A stretch of DNA of 64,000 bases from DAOPYU01 sp942493245 (GTDB lineage Bacteria; Sumerlaeota; Sumerlaeia; UBA8349): NCBI GenBank assembly GCA_942493245.1, contig OW818685.1, positions 5,208,001 through 5,272,000 on the forward strand, given 5' to 3'. Below the pieces are notes generated by a model. The model was not told the origin of the DNA, searched no databases, and worked only from the letters and a program-made list of their open reading frames with translations. The position numbers and the translations under genes are program-made. Shown in pieces: positions 26,185-35,720 of the stretch. Within the stretch, counting starts at the first letter, position 1. Each line of letters begins with the position of its first letter.

Positions 26185-27570
26185 TCAGTTGAGAATCGGC
26201 GACCAGGCGGGCGACTGGTTCAGGCCCTCGGTGGTGAGCTGGCGCTGGTTGGTTCCGTCGAAACGCATGATGTAGATCTGGTCGGCGCCTTTGCGGTTCG
26301 ACGAGAAGACGATGTGGCGTCCGTCGGGCGCCCAGGCCGGGTCCTCGTTACGCCCCTGTCCGCTGGTCAGCTGCCGCCAGTCGGTGCCGTCGGCATTGAC
26401 GGTGAAGATATTGAACGTGCCCGTGTTGTCGCGTCCGCAAAAGACAATACTGTCTCCCTTGGGCGACCAGGAGGGCGCCGTGTTGTACGATCCCATGCGG
26501 GTCAGGCGTCGGCGGCCCGTGCCGTCGGCGTTCATGATGTAGATCTGGGGGGTGCCGCTGTCGTCGGAGTTGTAGGCGACCATGTTGCCGGCGGGGTTCC
26601 AGCACGGCGACGTGTCAATGGCGGCCGAGTGCGTCAGACGTTTCAGCGTGGGCGTTTTGCCCGAACGGTCCATCGAGTAGATTTCGTTGTTCTTGTCCAT
26701 GCCCAGCGTCAGCACGATCCGCTGGTTCGCCGCATTCCACGCAGGGGCGTAATTGAGGCCCGTGCGGCGCGAGATAAACCAGGTCTTGCGCGTGCCCATC
26801 TGGACCCCCATCAGGTCGGGGTTCACATCCTTGTACGAGGTGTAATAGAGTTCCGTTGCGTTGAGGCCCCAGCAGGGTGTGCGGGCGCCCTTACTGTCAA
26901 ACGTCAGGCGCTCGACCCCCTGACCGTCCGCATCCATCACAAACACTTCCTTATACTGCTGCGAGCCGCGCTGCGAGATAAAAGCGATGCGGGTGCGGGC
27001 GATGCCCACAGAGTCCGGAAAAACGGCCTGCACGATATCGTCGCTGATGCGGTGGGCCAGTTTGCGCGCATCGGAAATCGGGTATTTTTTGTAGCGCAAC
27101 CCCGTTCCCCCCGGGAAGGCCGACCGGCGATAGACCAGGTCGTAGAGGAAACTCTCGACGGTGATCTCGCCCCCTTCGACCCAGTAGCGGCTCTTGACAA
27201 CGAAGGCCAGTCCCGGCTCGACCCGACCCCACGCTTCGTAGTTGATCTGCTTCTGTCCCAGATCGCGCTTGTGCGTCTCTTCGACGAGCTGTGAGTTCTT
27301 CACCCGCTCGAAATCGCTGAACATCTCCAGGTCATTGTAGAGAATATCCCGGAAGAAATTGGGGGCCAGGCCGCCGTTGCGCCCGTCCACCGCCTCGAAA
27401 TCGGGGATGGCGATCTTGGTCATCTGTTGGTTGCCGACCGGCCGGACGATGATTCCCGTAATGGTGTCGTCATCCTGGCTCTGGGCAGGCAGAACGCCCG
27501 TCCACATAACCGCCAGAAGCGTTCCCACGATTCCCCACACCGATACTCTGCGCCTGCTCGAAAGACTCAT
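26185..27570 (-). CDS. tolB: TolB protein, downstream copy
   Basis: A 461-residue periplasmic protein of the Tol-Pal system. A signal peptide (about 1-28, ending after LPAQS) precedes the N-terminal TolB domain and a six-bladed propeller with repeated [D/S]PAWSP-type PD40 motifs, for example SPCWNPAGNMVAYNSD and DPAWAPDGRHIVFSSN. TolB binds Pal at the outer membrane during division and envelope stabilisation. It lies 66 bases behind a second tolB gene, with a GAGGGAA ribosome site. Its stop codon abuts the restriction module. TolQ, TolR and TolA are not in the window. Confidence 0.92.
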   Translation of the reverse strand: MSLSSRRRVSVWGIVGTLLAVMWTGVLPAQSQDDDTITGIIVRPVGNQQMTKIAIPDFEAVDGRNGGLAPNFFRDILYNDLEMFSDFERVKNSQLVEETHKRDLGQKQINYEAWGRVEPGLAFVVKSRYWVEGGEITVESFLYDLVYRRSAFPGGTGLRYKKYPISDARKLAHRISDDIVQAVFPDSVGIARTRIAFISQRGSQQYKEVFVMDADGQGVERLTFDSKGARTPCWGLNATELYYTSYKDVNPDLMGVQMGTRKTWFISRRTGLNYAPAWNAANQRIVLTLGMDKNNEIYSMDRSGKTPTLKRLTHSAAIDTSPCWNPAGNMVAYNSDDSGTPQIYIMNADGTGRRRLTRMGSYNTAPSWSPKGDSIVFCGRDNTGTFNIFTVNADGTDWRQLTSGQGRNEDPAWAPDGRHIVFSSNRKGADQIYIMRFDGTNQRQLTTEGLNQSPAWSPILN

Positions 27571-27636
27571 TTGACAATTCCCTCACAAACCTTCCTGCTC
27601 TTCAAGGATAGAATATTCCACTTCACCAGCCGCTTC

Positions 27637-29013
27637 TCACCGCGCGAGAGGCTCCCACGCGGGGGACTGATTGACACCGTCAAAGGTCAATTGGTGCTGA
27701 TTGGCGCCGTCGTCGCGCATGATGTAGATTTGCGAATCGCCGGTGCGGTTCGACACAAACGCCAGGTGCTGGCCGTCGGGCGCCCACGCGGGGTCTTCAT
27801 TGTTCCCCTGATTTTGCGTCAGGCGCCGCCAGTCGCTGCCGTCGGGGTTCATCGTGTAGATGTCCATCGTGCCGCCGCTGCGCGCCACAAACGCGATGCG
27901 GTCGCCCTTGGGCGACCAGGCGGGCGACGTATTGTAGTTGCCCTGACGCGTCAACTGAGTCGCGCCGGACCCGTCGGAGTTCATGACATAAACCTGCGGA
28001 TAGCCCGTGCGGCTCGAGTTGAAGACGATGCGGTTGCCGTCGGGGCTCCAGCACGGCGAGGTATCAATGCCCGCGGATTGGGTCAGACGCTTGAGCGACT
28101 GGGTCTGGCCGCTGCGGTCCATCGTGTAAATCTCGTCGTTTCCGTTCAGCCCCAGCGTCAGAGCGATGCGCTCGGAGCGCGGGCACCACGAAGGGGAGTA
28201 GTTCAAACCCGGGCGACGCGAGACAAACCACTCCTGACTTGTCCCCAGTTGGAAACCGAGGAGATCGGGGTTCACGTCCTTGTAGGCCATGTAGTAGATT
28301 TCGGTGCCGTTTTTCCCCCAGCACGGCGTACCGGCGCCCCGCGTGTTCTGGGTCAACTGGCGCTGGTTCTGCCCGTCGGCATCCATGAGGAACACTTCCT
28401 TGTTCTTCAACCCGCTGCGCTGCGAAACGAACAGGATGCGGGTCCGCGTGATGCCGATGGCGTCCTTGAAGACGAACTTGATGACGTCCTCGCTGACCTG
28501 ATGCGCCAGAGCGCGCGGATCGGTATTGCGGTAGCGCCGCCCGAATGTTTTCGTCCCGTAGTTCATGTCGTAGAGGAAGCATTCGGCCGTGTACATGTTG
28601 TTTTCGATCCAGTAACGCCCCTTGAGAACGAAGTCGAGGCGACCGCCGAGCATCTGCCACTCGCGGACATTGATCTTGTTGTCGCGCTCGTCGCGCCGGT
28701 GCGTCTGATCTATAAACTGTTGATTTGGAATGCGTTCGAACTGGCCGAACCACTCCAGGTCGCGGTAGATGATGTCGCGCATGAACTCGGGCGCCGTCTG
28801 GCCGCCGCTCTGTCCCTGCGGCACATCGAAGGTCGGAATGGCGATCCGGGTCTGGTCGGCCTGACCGGCTATCACCTTGTTCAATTCCAGATCTTTACCG
28901 GGCGCGGCAGGCGCGGCGGGCGCCGTCTGGCCCAGCGCAAGACTCGACAACAGGGAACAAGCCAGCAGGCACGGGAACAGGGAACGCAAGAGGGAGAAAC
29001 GAACAACAGACAT
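27637..29013 (-). CDS. tolB: TolB protein, upstream copy
   Basis: A 458-residue TolB paralogue. Start at 29013, with an AAAGGAAA site, gives a signal peptide (SLLRSLFPCLLACSLLSSLA) and a mature N-terminus rich in Ala and Pro. The TolB domain shows TRIAIPTFDVPQGQ and FMRDIIYRDLEWFGQFERI. The propeller repeats, such as SPCWSPDGNRIVFNSS and DPAWAPDGQHLAFVSN, closely match those of the downstream copy, which indicates tandem duplication. Both copies keep full length and signal peptides, so both are probably used. Whether they serve different Pal-like partners is unknown. Confidence 0.92.
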   Translation of the reverse strand: MSVVRFSLLRSLFPCLLACSLLSSLALGQTAPAAPAAPGKDLELNKVIAGQADQTRIAIPTFDVPQGQSGGQTAPEFMRDIIYRDLEWFGQFERIPNQQFIDQTHRRDERDNKINVREWQMLGGRLDFVLKGRYWIENNMYTAECFLYDMNYGTKTFGRRYRNTDPRALAHQVSEDVIKFVFKDAIGITRTRILFVSQRSGLKNKEVFLMDADGQNQRQLTQNTRGAGTPCWGKNGTEIYYMAYKDVNPDLLGFQLGTSQEWFVSRRPGLNYSPSWCPRSERIALTLGLNGNDEIYTMDRSGQTQSLKRLTQSAGIDTSPCWSPDGNRIVFNSSRTGYPQVYVMNSDGSGATQLTRQGNYNTSPAWSPKGDRIAFVARSGGTMDIYTMNPDGSDWRRLTQNQGNNEDPAWAPDGQHLAFVSNRTGDSQIYIMRDDGANQHQLTFDGVNQSPAWEPLAR

Positions 29014-29399
29014 CGCGTGCGGTTTCCTTTCGGGCAGCAGTGATGGATGGCAACCCCCGGCGGGACACACAACTCCCCCTGTCCGGCCTCAAACCGAGGT
29101 CCACCCCACGTTATAGAATCGTCTTTTCAGGCTTTACATGCAATTAAAATCCAACTGGAGACGGAAACGGCGCAATCCTTCCCGCCAGCCGTTTTTCTGC
29201 TTGCAAATGCGCTTTTTTGCAGCGTAGAGTAATTCTGCTTCGGTTCCGCCCGGAACTGAAGGTCATTGTTTTAGTCTCTTGCGCGCCGCCCTCCCGGGCC
29301 ATTTCGACCGCGACAATGGGGGGTGTTTCGCGGCCGGATTGCACAACCATTTCCGTGGGGAGACCCTCATCCTTCTGCGGCGGAATCGGGTGGATTTCT
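29014..29399. other. Divergent intergenic region between tolB and the Hsp70 cluster
   Basis: No gene is supported. A weak promoter candidate for the plus strand is TTGCAA (29201-29206), 18 bases, TAGAGT (29225-29230). The tolB promoter was not located with confidence. Confidence 0.4.
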
Positions 29400-30680
29400 A
29401 TGAGCGATCAGAATGCCTACAGCGTCCTGGGTCTGCGCAAGGGCGCTTCCGAGGAAGATATCAAACAGGCGTACGTCGAACTGGTCAAAAAGTTCGATCC
29501 CGAGAAACACACCGACCGGTTCATGGTGATTCAGGCGGCCTATGAGGCGCTGCGCGACCCGCGCAAGCGCGCCAAGGAAGACTTTCTGGTCCTGAACTAT
29601 ATCGCCGGGCGATTCCTGTTCACCGAAGAGGAACGAACCGAAGACCCGGACGAAACCGTGGACCTGCGCGTTCAGGAATCCGAGAGTCTCTACGCGGGCG
29701 CGCCCGCGAACCTCGAGGCCCGCAACCACTACGTCAAGAACCTCATGCAGCGCAGCTTCAAGAAGGTGGGCAAGCGCCAGTGGGCCAAGGCCATCGAGGA
29801 CTGGAAACGCGTTCTCGAGTGCGACGCGGCCCACCAGCGCGCCAAAAACAACCTCCTTTTCTCCTACATCACGCTCGGCTACAGCTACGCCGACCACAAC
29901 CTCCTCCCCGAAGCCATCGAACTGTGGGAAAAAGCCCTCCACATGAACGCCGATGACGACCAGTTGATTCACAACCTGGCCATCGCGTGCGAACAAGCGG
30001 GGCGGATGGATCAAGCCAAGCGCTACTGGGGGGAAACCCTCAAGCGCTGGCAGGCGCGCATGGACGCCGACCCGGACGATCTCTACACGCGCAACTGCAT
30101 CATCGAAGTGCGCCGCCACCACGGCGGCCAGATCGGCGAAGAGGGGGGGCAGGGACCGTCTTCCATCGAGGAATTCGAGGAAATCCTCAAGATCAATCCG
30201 AACGACTTCGAGGCCCAGTACAAAATCGCGTCCGTGCTCATGGAACAGAAAAAATGGGCCGAAGCGAGCGTCATGCTCCATAAAATCATCGAGCAGTACC
30301 CTCGCAACATCGAAGTGCTCAACCTGCTGGGGTGGGCCAACATCAACTCCGGCCACATCGAAGAGGCGTTCCGGATCTGGAACCACAGTCTGGCGCTCGA
30401 TCCGAAGAACTATTCCACCCGTGAGGCCATCATCAAGGGGCGCATGTCCATGGGGCGCGTGTTCCGCAACAAGGGGATGCTGACGCAGTCACTGGTTCAT
30501 TTCAAGGCGCTTTTGCGTTTCATGCCCAACAGCGGCGAAGTCCACATGGAAATCGGCGAGACTTATCTGGCCAAAGGGGACAAGCGCTCGGCGGCGCTGG
30601 CCTTCAACAAGGTCATGGAACTCGACCCCAAGAACAAAACGGCCCGTCAGCGGCTTTCCGACATGAAATTGCGCGGTTGA
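29400..30680 (+). CDS. TPR protein with N-terminal J-like domain lacking HPD
   Basis: A 426-residue soluble protein. Residues 5-65 read as a J domain (AYSVLGLRKGASEEDIKQAY, then AAYEALRDPRKRAKEDF), but where J proteins have HPD this one has DPE (residues 33-35, in KKFDPEKH). The rest is made of TPR-like helical repeats (for example AIELWEKALHMNADDDQLIHNLA cut here; GEVHMEIGETYLAKGDKRSA). It is the first gene of a cluster with GrpE-like and DnaK-like genes, which supports a chaperone-linked role. Without HPD it should not stimulate an Hsp70 in the usual way and may be a scaffold or client adaptor. Confidence 0.8.
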   Translation: MSDQNAYSVLGLRKGASEEDIKQAYVELVKKFDPEKHTDRFMVIQAAYEALRDPRKRAKEDFLVLNYIAGRFLFTEEERTEDPDETVDLRVQESESLYAGAPANLEARNHYVKNLMQRSFKKVGKRQWAKAIEDWKRVLECDAAHQRAKNNLLFSYITLGYSYADHNLLPEAIELWEKALHMNADDDQLIHNLAIACEQAGRMDQAKRYWGETLKRWQARMDADPDDLYTRNCIIEVRRHHGGQIGEEGGQGPSSIEEFEEILKINPNDFEAQYKIASVLMEQKKWAEASVMLHKIIEQYPRNIEVLNLLGWANINSGHIEEAFRIWNHSLALDPKNYSTREAIIKGRMSMGRVFRNKGMLTQSLVHFKALLRFMPNSGEVHMEIGETYLAKGDKRSAALAFNKVMELDPKNKTARQRLSDMKLRG

Positions 30681-30741
30681 TCCACCCACAAGACCCCCGG
30701 ACCCTTCCACCCGGACGCCCGGGGTTCTGAAAGTCTCTGTC

Positions 30742-31338
30742 ATGCCAAAACGTTTCGCCAAATACTTCGAGAACGAATTCCGTGTGGACGAACCGCATGA
30801 GGAAGTGGTGGACGTGCATGTCGGCCCCCGCGAAATGCGCATGTGGGGCCCCGAACCGGCCCGTGAGGCCGAAAGCGCCGCCGGAAAAAATCTCGATCTC
30901 GTTTCCGAAGTTTCGCTTCTCATGCGCGAGCACGACCGGCTGCAACGCCTCGCGGAAGAACTGAAACTCCAGACGGGCGGATCGAGCAAAGAAGAGTTGA
31001 AACGCTTTTTCCGCTCATCGGTCACGCTGTTTGACAGTTTCGACCGCATCGCCCAGATGTCCGAAGCCCTGCCCCCCTCCGAAGAGGTCATGAACTGGCT
31101 GAAAAGTGTTGCAGCTATTCAAACCCGGATGATAAGCTTATACGAGCGCCATGGCTTGCGCGCAATGGACCCGATTGGACAACCGGTCGATCTCGACTGC
31201 CACGAAGTCGTCGAGGTCGTCCATACCGACAGCGTTCCGGATGAAACAGTAGTGGAGGTGCGCCAGAAAGGTTACACCTTCGACGGCAATATCTTGCGTG
31301 ACGCCCGCGTGGTGGTCGCCAAGAACGAAAGGACCTGA
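30742..31338 (+). CDS. grpE: GrpE-like nucleotide exchange factor
   Basis: A 198-residue protein with GrpE architecture. A helical N-terminal half (LVSEVSLLMREHDRLQRLA and following) is joined to a C-terminal beta domain reading GLRAMDPIGQPVDLDCHEVV...VEVRQKGYTFDGNILRDARVVV, matching the GrpE signature (D-x-x-G-x-x-x-D...H-E, then QKGY...LR.A.V.V). GrpE releases ADP from DnaK. It starts 61 bases after the J-like gene and ends eight bases before the DnaK-like start, so the three form one operon. It is diverged from housekeeping GrpE in the helical part. Confidence 0.85.
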   Translation: MPKRFAKYFENEFRVDEPHEEVVDVHVGPREMRMWGPEPAREAESAAGKNLDLVSEVSLLMREHDRLQRLAEELKLQTGGSSKEELKRFFRSSVTLFDSFDRIAQMSEALPPSEEVMNWLKSVAAIQTRMISLYERHGLRAMDPIGQPVDLDCHEVVEVVHTDSVPDETVVEVRQKGYTFDGNILRDARVVVAKNERT

Positions 31339-31346
31339 AAGACCTC

Positions 31347-33107
31347 ATGGCACCGATTCTCGGTATTGACTTAGGCACCACCAACAGCGTCATGGCCTTC
31401 ATGGACAAGAACGGCCCGGTCATTATCCCCAACAACCTGGGAGATCGTCTTACTCCGTCGGTGGTCGGGTTCACCAAATCGGGCGAAATCCTGGTGGGCA
31501 AGAAAGCCCGCCGTGGCGCCATCATGAACGTCGGACGCACCGTCTTCTCGGTCAAGCGCCACATGGGCACCGGCTGGCGTACCACGATTGACGGCAAGGA
31601 GTACACCCCGCAGGAAATCTCGGCCATGATCCTCCAGAAAATGAAGCAGAGCGCCGAGGAGTATTTCGGCGAGGAGATCCATTCGGCCGTTATCACCGTT
31701 CCCGCCTATTTCACCGACGCTCAGCGACAGGCCACCAAGGACTCGGGGGAAATCGCCGGCCTGAACGTCCGCCGCATCATTGACGAACCGACTTCCGCCG
31801 CCATGGCTTACGGCCTCGACAAGGGCGAGGACCAGATCCTCCTCGTGTACGACTTGGGCGGCGGGACCTTCGACGTTTCGATCATCGAGATCATGTCGGG
31901 CGTTTTCCGCGTCATGGGCATTAACGGCAACACCCTGCTGGGCGGCGACGACTTCGACCAGCGGATCGTGCAATACCTGATCGACGTGTTCCAGAAAGCC
32001 GAGGGCGTGGACCTCTCGCAGGACCCCCTGGCCATGCAGCGCCTGCGCGAAGTGGCTGAAGAGGCCAAAATTGATCTGTCGGACGTGCGTGAGACCCACA
32101 TCCTGTGCGAAGCCATCACCATGACCGACAAGGGACCACTGACGCTCGAGACCACCCTGACGCGTGAGAAGTTCGAAGACCTGATCCGCGATCTGGTCGA
32201 AAGCACCCGCAAACCGATTGATCTGGCCCTTCAGGACGCGGCTCTGACGATCGACCAGGTGGACACCGTCCTGATGGTGGGGGGGTCCACCCGCATCCCG
32301 ATGGTCCAGGAACTGGTTCGCGAACACCTGAAAAAGAACCTCCAGCGCAACATGTCGCCCGAAGAAGTGGTGGCTATGGGCGCAGCCGTCCAGACCACCG
32401 TCCTCACGCCACTGGGCCACGAGGTGGACAGCTCGCTGGCCGCCCACTACGACCGCGAGAAAATGGTCGTGGTCCACATGACCCCCTTTGCGCTGGGTGT
32501 GGGGCTTGAAAACGACCAGATGGGCGTCATCATTGACCGCAACTCGACCTACCCCGTCGAAAAGAAAGATATTTTCACCACGACGCGCGATTTCCAGGAA
32601 GCCATCAGCTTCCCGATCTACGAAGGCGAGTCGCCGCTGGCCTCCGAGAACACATTCCTCGATCTGTTGCGTATCGAGGGCATCACCCCCGCGCCGCGCG
32701 GGGTGCCCCGTATTGAGGTCACGTTCCGCCTCACGCCCGACCGCATCCTCGAGGCGCGCGCCGAAGACTTGGCCACCGGCTTGGAAAAGGTCATCGCCAT
32801 CGAGGCCACGTCCGCCAAACTCGATGAAAAAGACAAATTGCGCATGGTGGGCGAGGCCAAGGACCGCGTCGCCCAGATCCTTCAGAGCCACGTGGCCGAC
32901 TCCATTGAGGACGAGGCGAGAGAGACCATCCGCCGCGCCGAAATGGCCATCAACGCCTGCCCCGATCATCCCCAGGCCTTCCGCCTCACGGAATCCATCC
33001 ACAATATCCGCCAGTGCCTTCAGAGCAACCGGTTGGATGAGATCGAGGATCTGACACTGGAAGCCATGCGTCTTCTGGCCCAGGTTGAGGCGGCTGCTGT
33101 CCAGTAA
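31347..33107 (+). CDS. DnaK-like Hsp70 chaperone
   Basis: A 586-residue Hsp70. The ATPase domain (1 to about 375) holds ILGIDLGTTNSVMA, VYDLGGGTFDVSI, IIDEPTSAAMAYGLDKG and VLMVGGSTRIPMVQ. The substrate domain (about 376-500) holds MTPFALGVGLE and GITPAPRGVPRIEVTF, and a helical lid follows. It is shorter than DnaK of E. coli (638) because the N-terminal insert after VKRHMG and the C-terminal tail are missing. Lack of that insert is usual in Gram-positive DnaK and HscC. The neighbouring GrpE and J-like genes suggest a dedicated system next to the main DnaK, which would lie elsewhere. Confidence 0.9.
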   Translation: MAPILGIDLGTTNSVMAFMDKNGPVIIPNNLGDRLTPSVVGFTKSGEILVGKKARRGAIMNVGRTVFSVKRHMGTGWRTTIDGKEYTPQEISAMILQKMKQSAEEYFGEEIHSAVITVPAYFTDAQRQATKDSGEIAGLNVRRIIDEPTSAAMAYGLDKGEDQILLVYDLGGGTFDVSIIEIMSGVFRVMGINGNTLLGGDDFDQRIVQYLIDVFQKAEGVDLSQDPLAMQRLREVAEEAKIDLSDVRETHILCEAITMTDKGPLTLETTLTREKFEDLIRDLVESTRKPIDLALQDAALTIDQVDTVLMVGGSTRIPMVQELVREHLKKNLQRNMSPEEVVAMGAAVQTTVLTPLGHEVDSSLAAHYDREKMVVVHMTPFALGVGLENDQMGVIIDRNSTYPVEKKDIFTTTRDFQEAISFPIYEGESPLASENTFLDLLRIEGITPAPRGVPRIEVTFRLTPDRILEARAEDLATGLEKVIAIEATSAKLDEKDKLRMVGEAKDRVAQILQSHVADSIEDEARETIRRAEMAINACPDHPQAFRLTESIHNIRQCLQSNRLDEIEDLTLEAMRLLAQVEAAAVQ

Positions 33108-33353
33108 ATAGCCCCACTCTCCGGCGCGCCTGCCAGAGGGGGGAACCCGGAAAACAGTTCCGGGGAAACGGCGGGGCAAACCCGCCCGCATACAGGTTCT
33201 GTCACACAGGGACGCGCCCGTCCGTCGGATATTTCCCCAACGGCGCGGCGCGTCTCTGACTGTTGAAACCGTGTCAGAAGCCCGATTCCGGAGAGGGAGC
33301 GCGTTGTCCCGCTTGCCGGATTTCGACCACAACCAGAAGCGAAGACCTCCACG

Positions 33354-35282
33354 ATGCGTTGTCCATTCTGCCGAACCGAAAACCGCGACGACCGCGACAC
33401 CTGCTACAGCTGCGAGAAAGATCTCGCGACGTTGCGCGCTGTGGTCAACAAGGCCAAAAGTCACTTCAACCTCGGCCTCGAGTACGCCGAACGCGGACGC
33501 AATGAAGAGGCCATCGCCGAACTCCACCACGCCCTGGACCTCGACGCCTCGCACATCAACAGTCACGTCGTACTGGGCACCCTCTACGCCAAACTGGGTG
33601 AACTGGCCAAAGCCGATGAACACTGGAAACGCGCCCTGGCGCTCGACCCCCGTCTCGAAAAGGCCCACCTGTACCTGGAAAAACTCCAGATCGCGCAACA
33701 CGACCTGCCTGTCATCAGCCGCCAGCGCACCGCGCTCGGGGTGCTGGGTGTTTTGCTCTGTCTGGCCGTCGCTCTCCTGATCTATAAAAGCCTTCCCAAC
33801 TCCAGTCTTCACCGCTATCAGGCGGCGCTCGACGCCTACCGCAACCACCAACACGGCCAGGTGCTCGACCTCGTCGAGGAAGAAAAAACCCTCAAACCCG
33901 ACAGCCCCTACTATCTCAATATGCTCGACATCGAGACCCTTATCCTCGAACGCGAGAAACTCAACCTTCAGTCCATCGAGCAGGATGTAAACGCCGGCAA
34001 CTACGACCAGGCGCGCAAGCAGCTGGTCGCCTTCCTCGAATGGCAACCGACCTCGGCCACTCGCAACCGGGCCGTCGAACTGGGCCAACGGATCGACACC
34101 CTGCACCAGGAAAGTCTTCTGGCCCACGCCGATAAGCAGGTGACCGAAGGCGCGCTGCTCGAAGCCCACCAGAGCCTGCAGACCCTGCTCCAGCGCCCCC
34201 CGTCCGAGGATCGGATGCGTCAGGCGAGCGACCTCGCACGGCGGATCACCGAGGCCGCCCGCAACCGCGTGACCGATGCTTTGGCCGCCTTCATGGCGGG
34301 TGAAACCGCGCAGGTTGACGCCCAGGCGGCTATTGATCTGTGCCGCGCGGTCGGACCCGGCGGGAATGAAACCCCCGAGGGCAAAACCCACAGCGAATTC
34401 ATCGAGCAGGCCGACCGGCGCATCGTCGAAATCGCTTCCGAACGCCTTCAGGCTGCACGCAACGAGCGCGTCGAGAAAATCCGGAAGAACTTCCAGGAGA
34501 ACAAGATCACCGCCATGACCTGCTTTGAGGAACTCAACGCCCTCAAAAAAGAGTTCCCCCACGACGACCAGATCACCTCCCTGACCGCCCAACAGGCCGT
34601 CGAGACGGAAAAAAGCCTGACCGACGAGTTCCAGAAAGCCCTCCGGGACAATCGTTACGACGCCGCGATCACGGCGTTCGATTCCCTGCGTCGCCTGCTC
34701 GAGGCCGCCGCGCCCGACCGCGCCGCCCAGGCCATCGCCGCTTTCCAGAAGGATCTCGAAGACCACAAACCCCTGCCCAAAGACCAGCAGGCCATTGACG
34801 ACATGCGCGCCGCCTACAAGGCCAAAGACTACGCGAAAGCCGTTGAACTGAGCCGTGCGGTTCTGCGCATGACCGATCTGGAGCCGGATGACCTGACCGC
34901 GCTCAAGTCCACCGCCCAGAAAGCCAACGAACAACTGGCCCGCCAGACCTGGGAGTGGATGCTCGAGCGTACCGACCAGTACAAAGATCTGAGCCTCGAA
35001 ACGGAGGACGCCACAAAAACCGTTGCCGTCTCCCCGCAGGTTGCGCAATACCTTCCCAAGAGCGCCTACCCGAACAGCCAGGACAACCTCCTTTTCTTCA
35101 CGGCTTGCGCATACAAGGTTCTGGGCGAGAACGACGCCGCGATTCAAAAACTCGACCAACTGCTCAAGGACTACCCCAGGAGCGACGTCCGCACCCAGGC
35201 GAACAATTTGCTCAAAACCCTGCGCAACCCGCAGCCCGACAAACCACAGGAGCAGGACAAGCCCGAAGAGTCCGATAACTGA
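33354..35282 (+). CDS. Zinc-ribbon, single-pass membrane protein with TPR-like repeats
   Basis: A 642-residue protein. The N-terminus MRCPFCRTENRDDRDTCYSC is a four-cysteine zinc ribbon. Two or three TPR motifs follow (HFNLGLEYAERGRNEEAIAE; INSHVVLGTLYAKLGELAKA). One membrane helix (LGVLGVLLCLAVALLIY, about 125-142) separates them from a long helical, probably extracytoplasmic part of about 500 residues with TPR-like units, ending in a Pro/Gln/Glu/Asp tail. It lies 246 bases behind the DnaK-like gene on the same strand and may belong to the same functional group. No family was recognised. Confidence 0.7.
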   Translation: MRCPFCRTENRDDRDTCYSCEKDLATLRAVVNKAKSHFNLGLEYAERGRNEEAIAELHHALDLDASHINSHVVLGTLYAKLGELAKADEHWKRALALDPRLEKAHLYLEKLQIAQHDLPVISRQRTALGVLGVLLCLAVALLIYKSLPNSSLHRYQAALDAYRNHQHGQVLDLVEEEKTLKPDSPYYLNMLDIETLILEREKLNLQSIEQDVNAGNYDQARKQLVAFLEWQPTSATRNRAVELGQRIDTLHQESLLAHADKQVTEGALLEAHQSLQTLLQRPPSEDRMRQASDLARRITEAARNRVTDALAAFMAGETAQVDAQAAIDLCRAVGPGGNETPEGKTHSEFIEQADRRIVEIASERLQAARNERVEKIRKNFQENKITAMTCFEELNALKKEFPHDDQITSLTAQQAVETEKSLTDEFQKALRDNRYDAAITAFDSLRRLLEAAAPDRAAQAIAAFQKDLEDHKPLPKDQQAIDDMRAAYKAKDYAKAVELSRAVLRMTDLEPDDLTALKSTAQKANEQLARQTWEWMLERTDQYKDLSLETEDATKTVAVSPQVAQYLPKSAYPNSQDNLLFFTACAYKVLGENDAAIQKLDQLLKDYPRSDVRTQANNLLKTLRNPQPDKPQEQDKPEESDN

Positions 35283-35720
35283 AATTCTCCTGTTTCTGTG
35301 GTCCGCTCCGTTGAGCGCCAACGGCGCGGATTTGTAGCCTGGGGCAAGCGAAGCGCCGCCCCAGGACAGGTGTCCCTTCTTTTCATCCTGAAAACCGCTG
35401 TTGAGCGTCCCCGCCCCGGCTTTTCCAGGCGGGCGAGACGCCCGTCCTCCCAGGAAACGCCCATTTTATAGGGAGAAAGCGGTTGCCGGGAGCGCCAATC
35501 TCCTGATTGGCGCGGTCAGTTAGACTCACCCCAAAGGCGGCCGAGCCAAAACACAATCCCGTTCTTCGTCATTCCCGCTTTCGCGGGGATGACGAACAGA
35601 GGAGTTGCCCAGGGATACTGAAGATTCTTTTGGGCAATGGCTATAGACTCAATTCCCTTTCTCAAATTCGATTCTCAGAACCCCGGAAGAGGGGGACACC
35701 TTCTCCCGAGTGACACCCTG
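35283..35720. repeat. Cluster of four dispersed hairpin repeats
   Basis: In order: a copy of the GCGCCAACGGCGC / CTGGGGC element (35311-35372), 29 bases behind a stop codon; a GGCGGGCGAGACGCCCG hairpin (about 35427-35445) followed by GGAGAAAGCGGTTGCCGGGA; a GCGCCAATC/GATTGGCGC hairpin (35497-35516); and a 14-base-pair hairpin TTCGTCATTCCCGC/GCGGGGATGACGAA (35565-35578 with 35583-35596, one mismatch). A GGACAC/GTGTCC hairpin word lies near 35694-35725. No gene is supported. Confidence 0.8.

Noticed and set aside
26123..26185. Longer Vsr start overlapping the tolB stop (TGATG)
   Set aside because: The extra 21 residues do not resemble Vsr N-termini, which begin close to the conserved RSxxM stretch at the chosen start.
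23400..26200. Integrated element with att sites at tRNA-Thr
   Set aside because: No second copy of the tRNA 3' end was found on the far side of the restriction module and no integrase gene is present.
29400..29600. Ordinary DnaJ
   Set aside because: HPD is replaced by DPE and there are no Gly/Phe or zinc-finger regions; TPR repeats follow instead.
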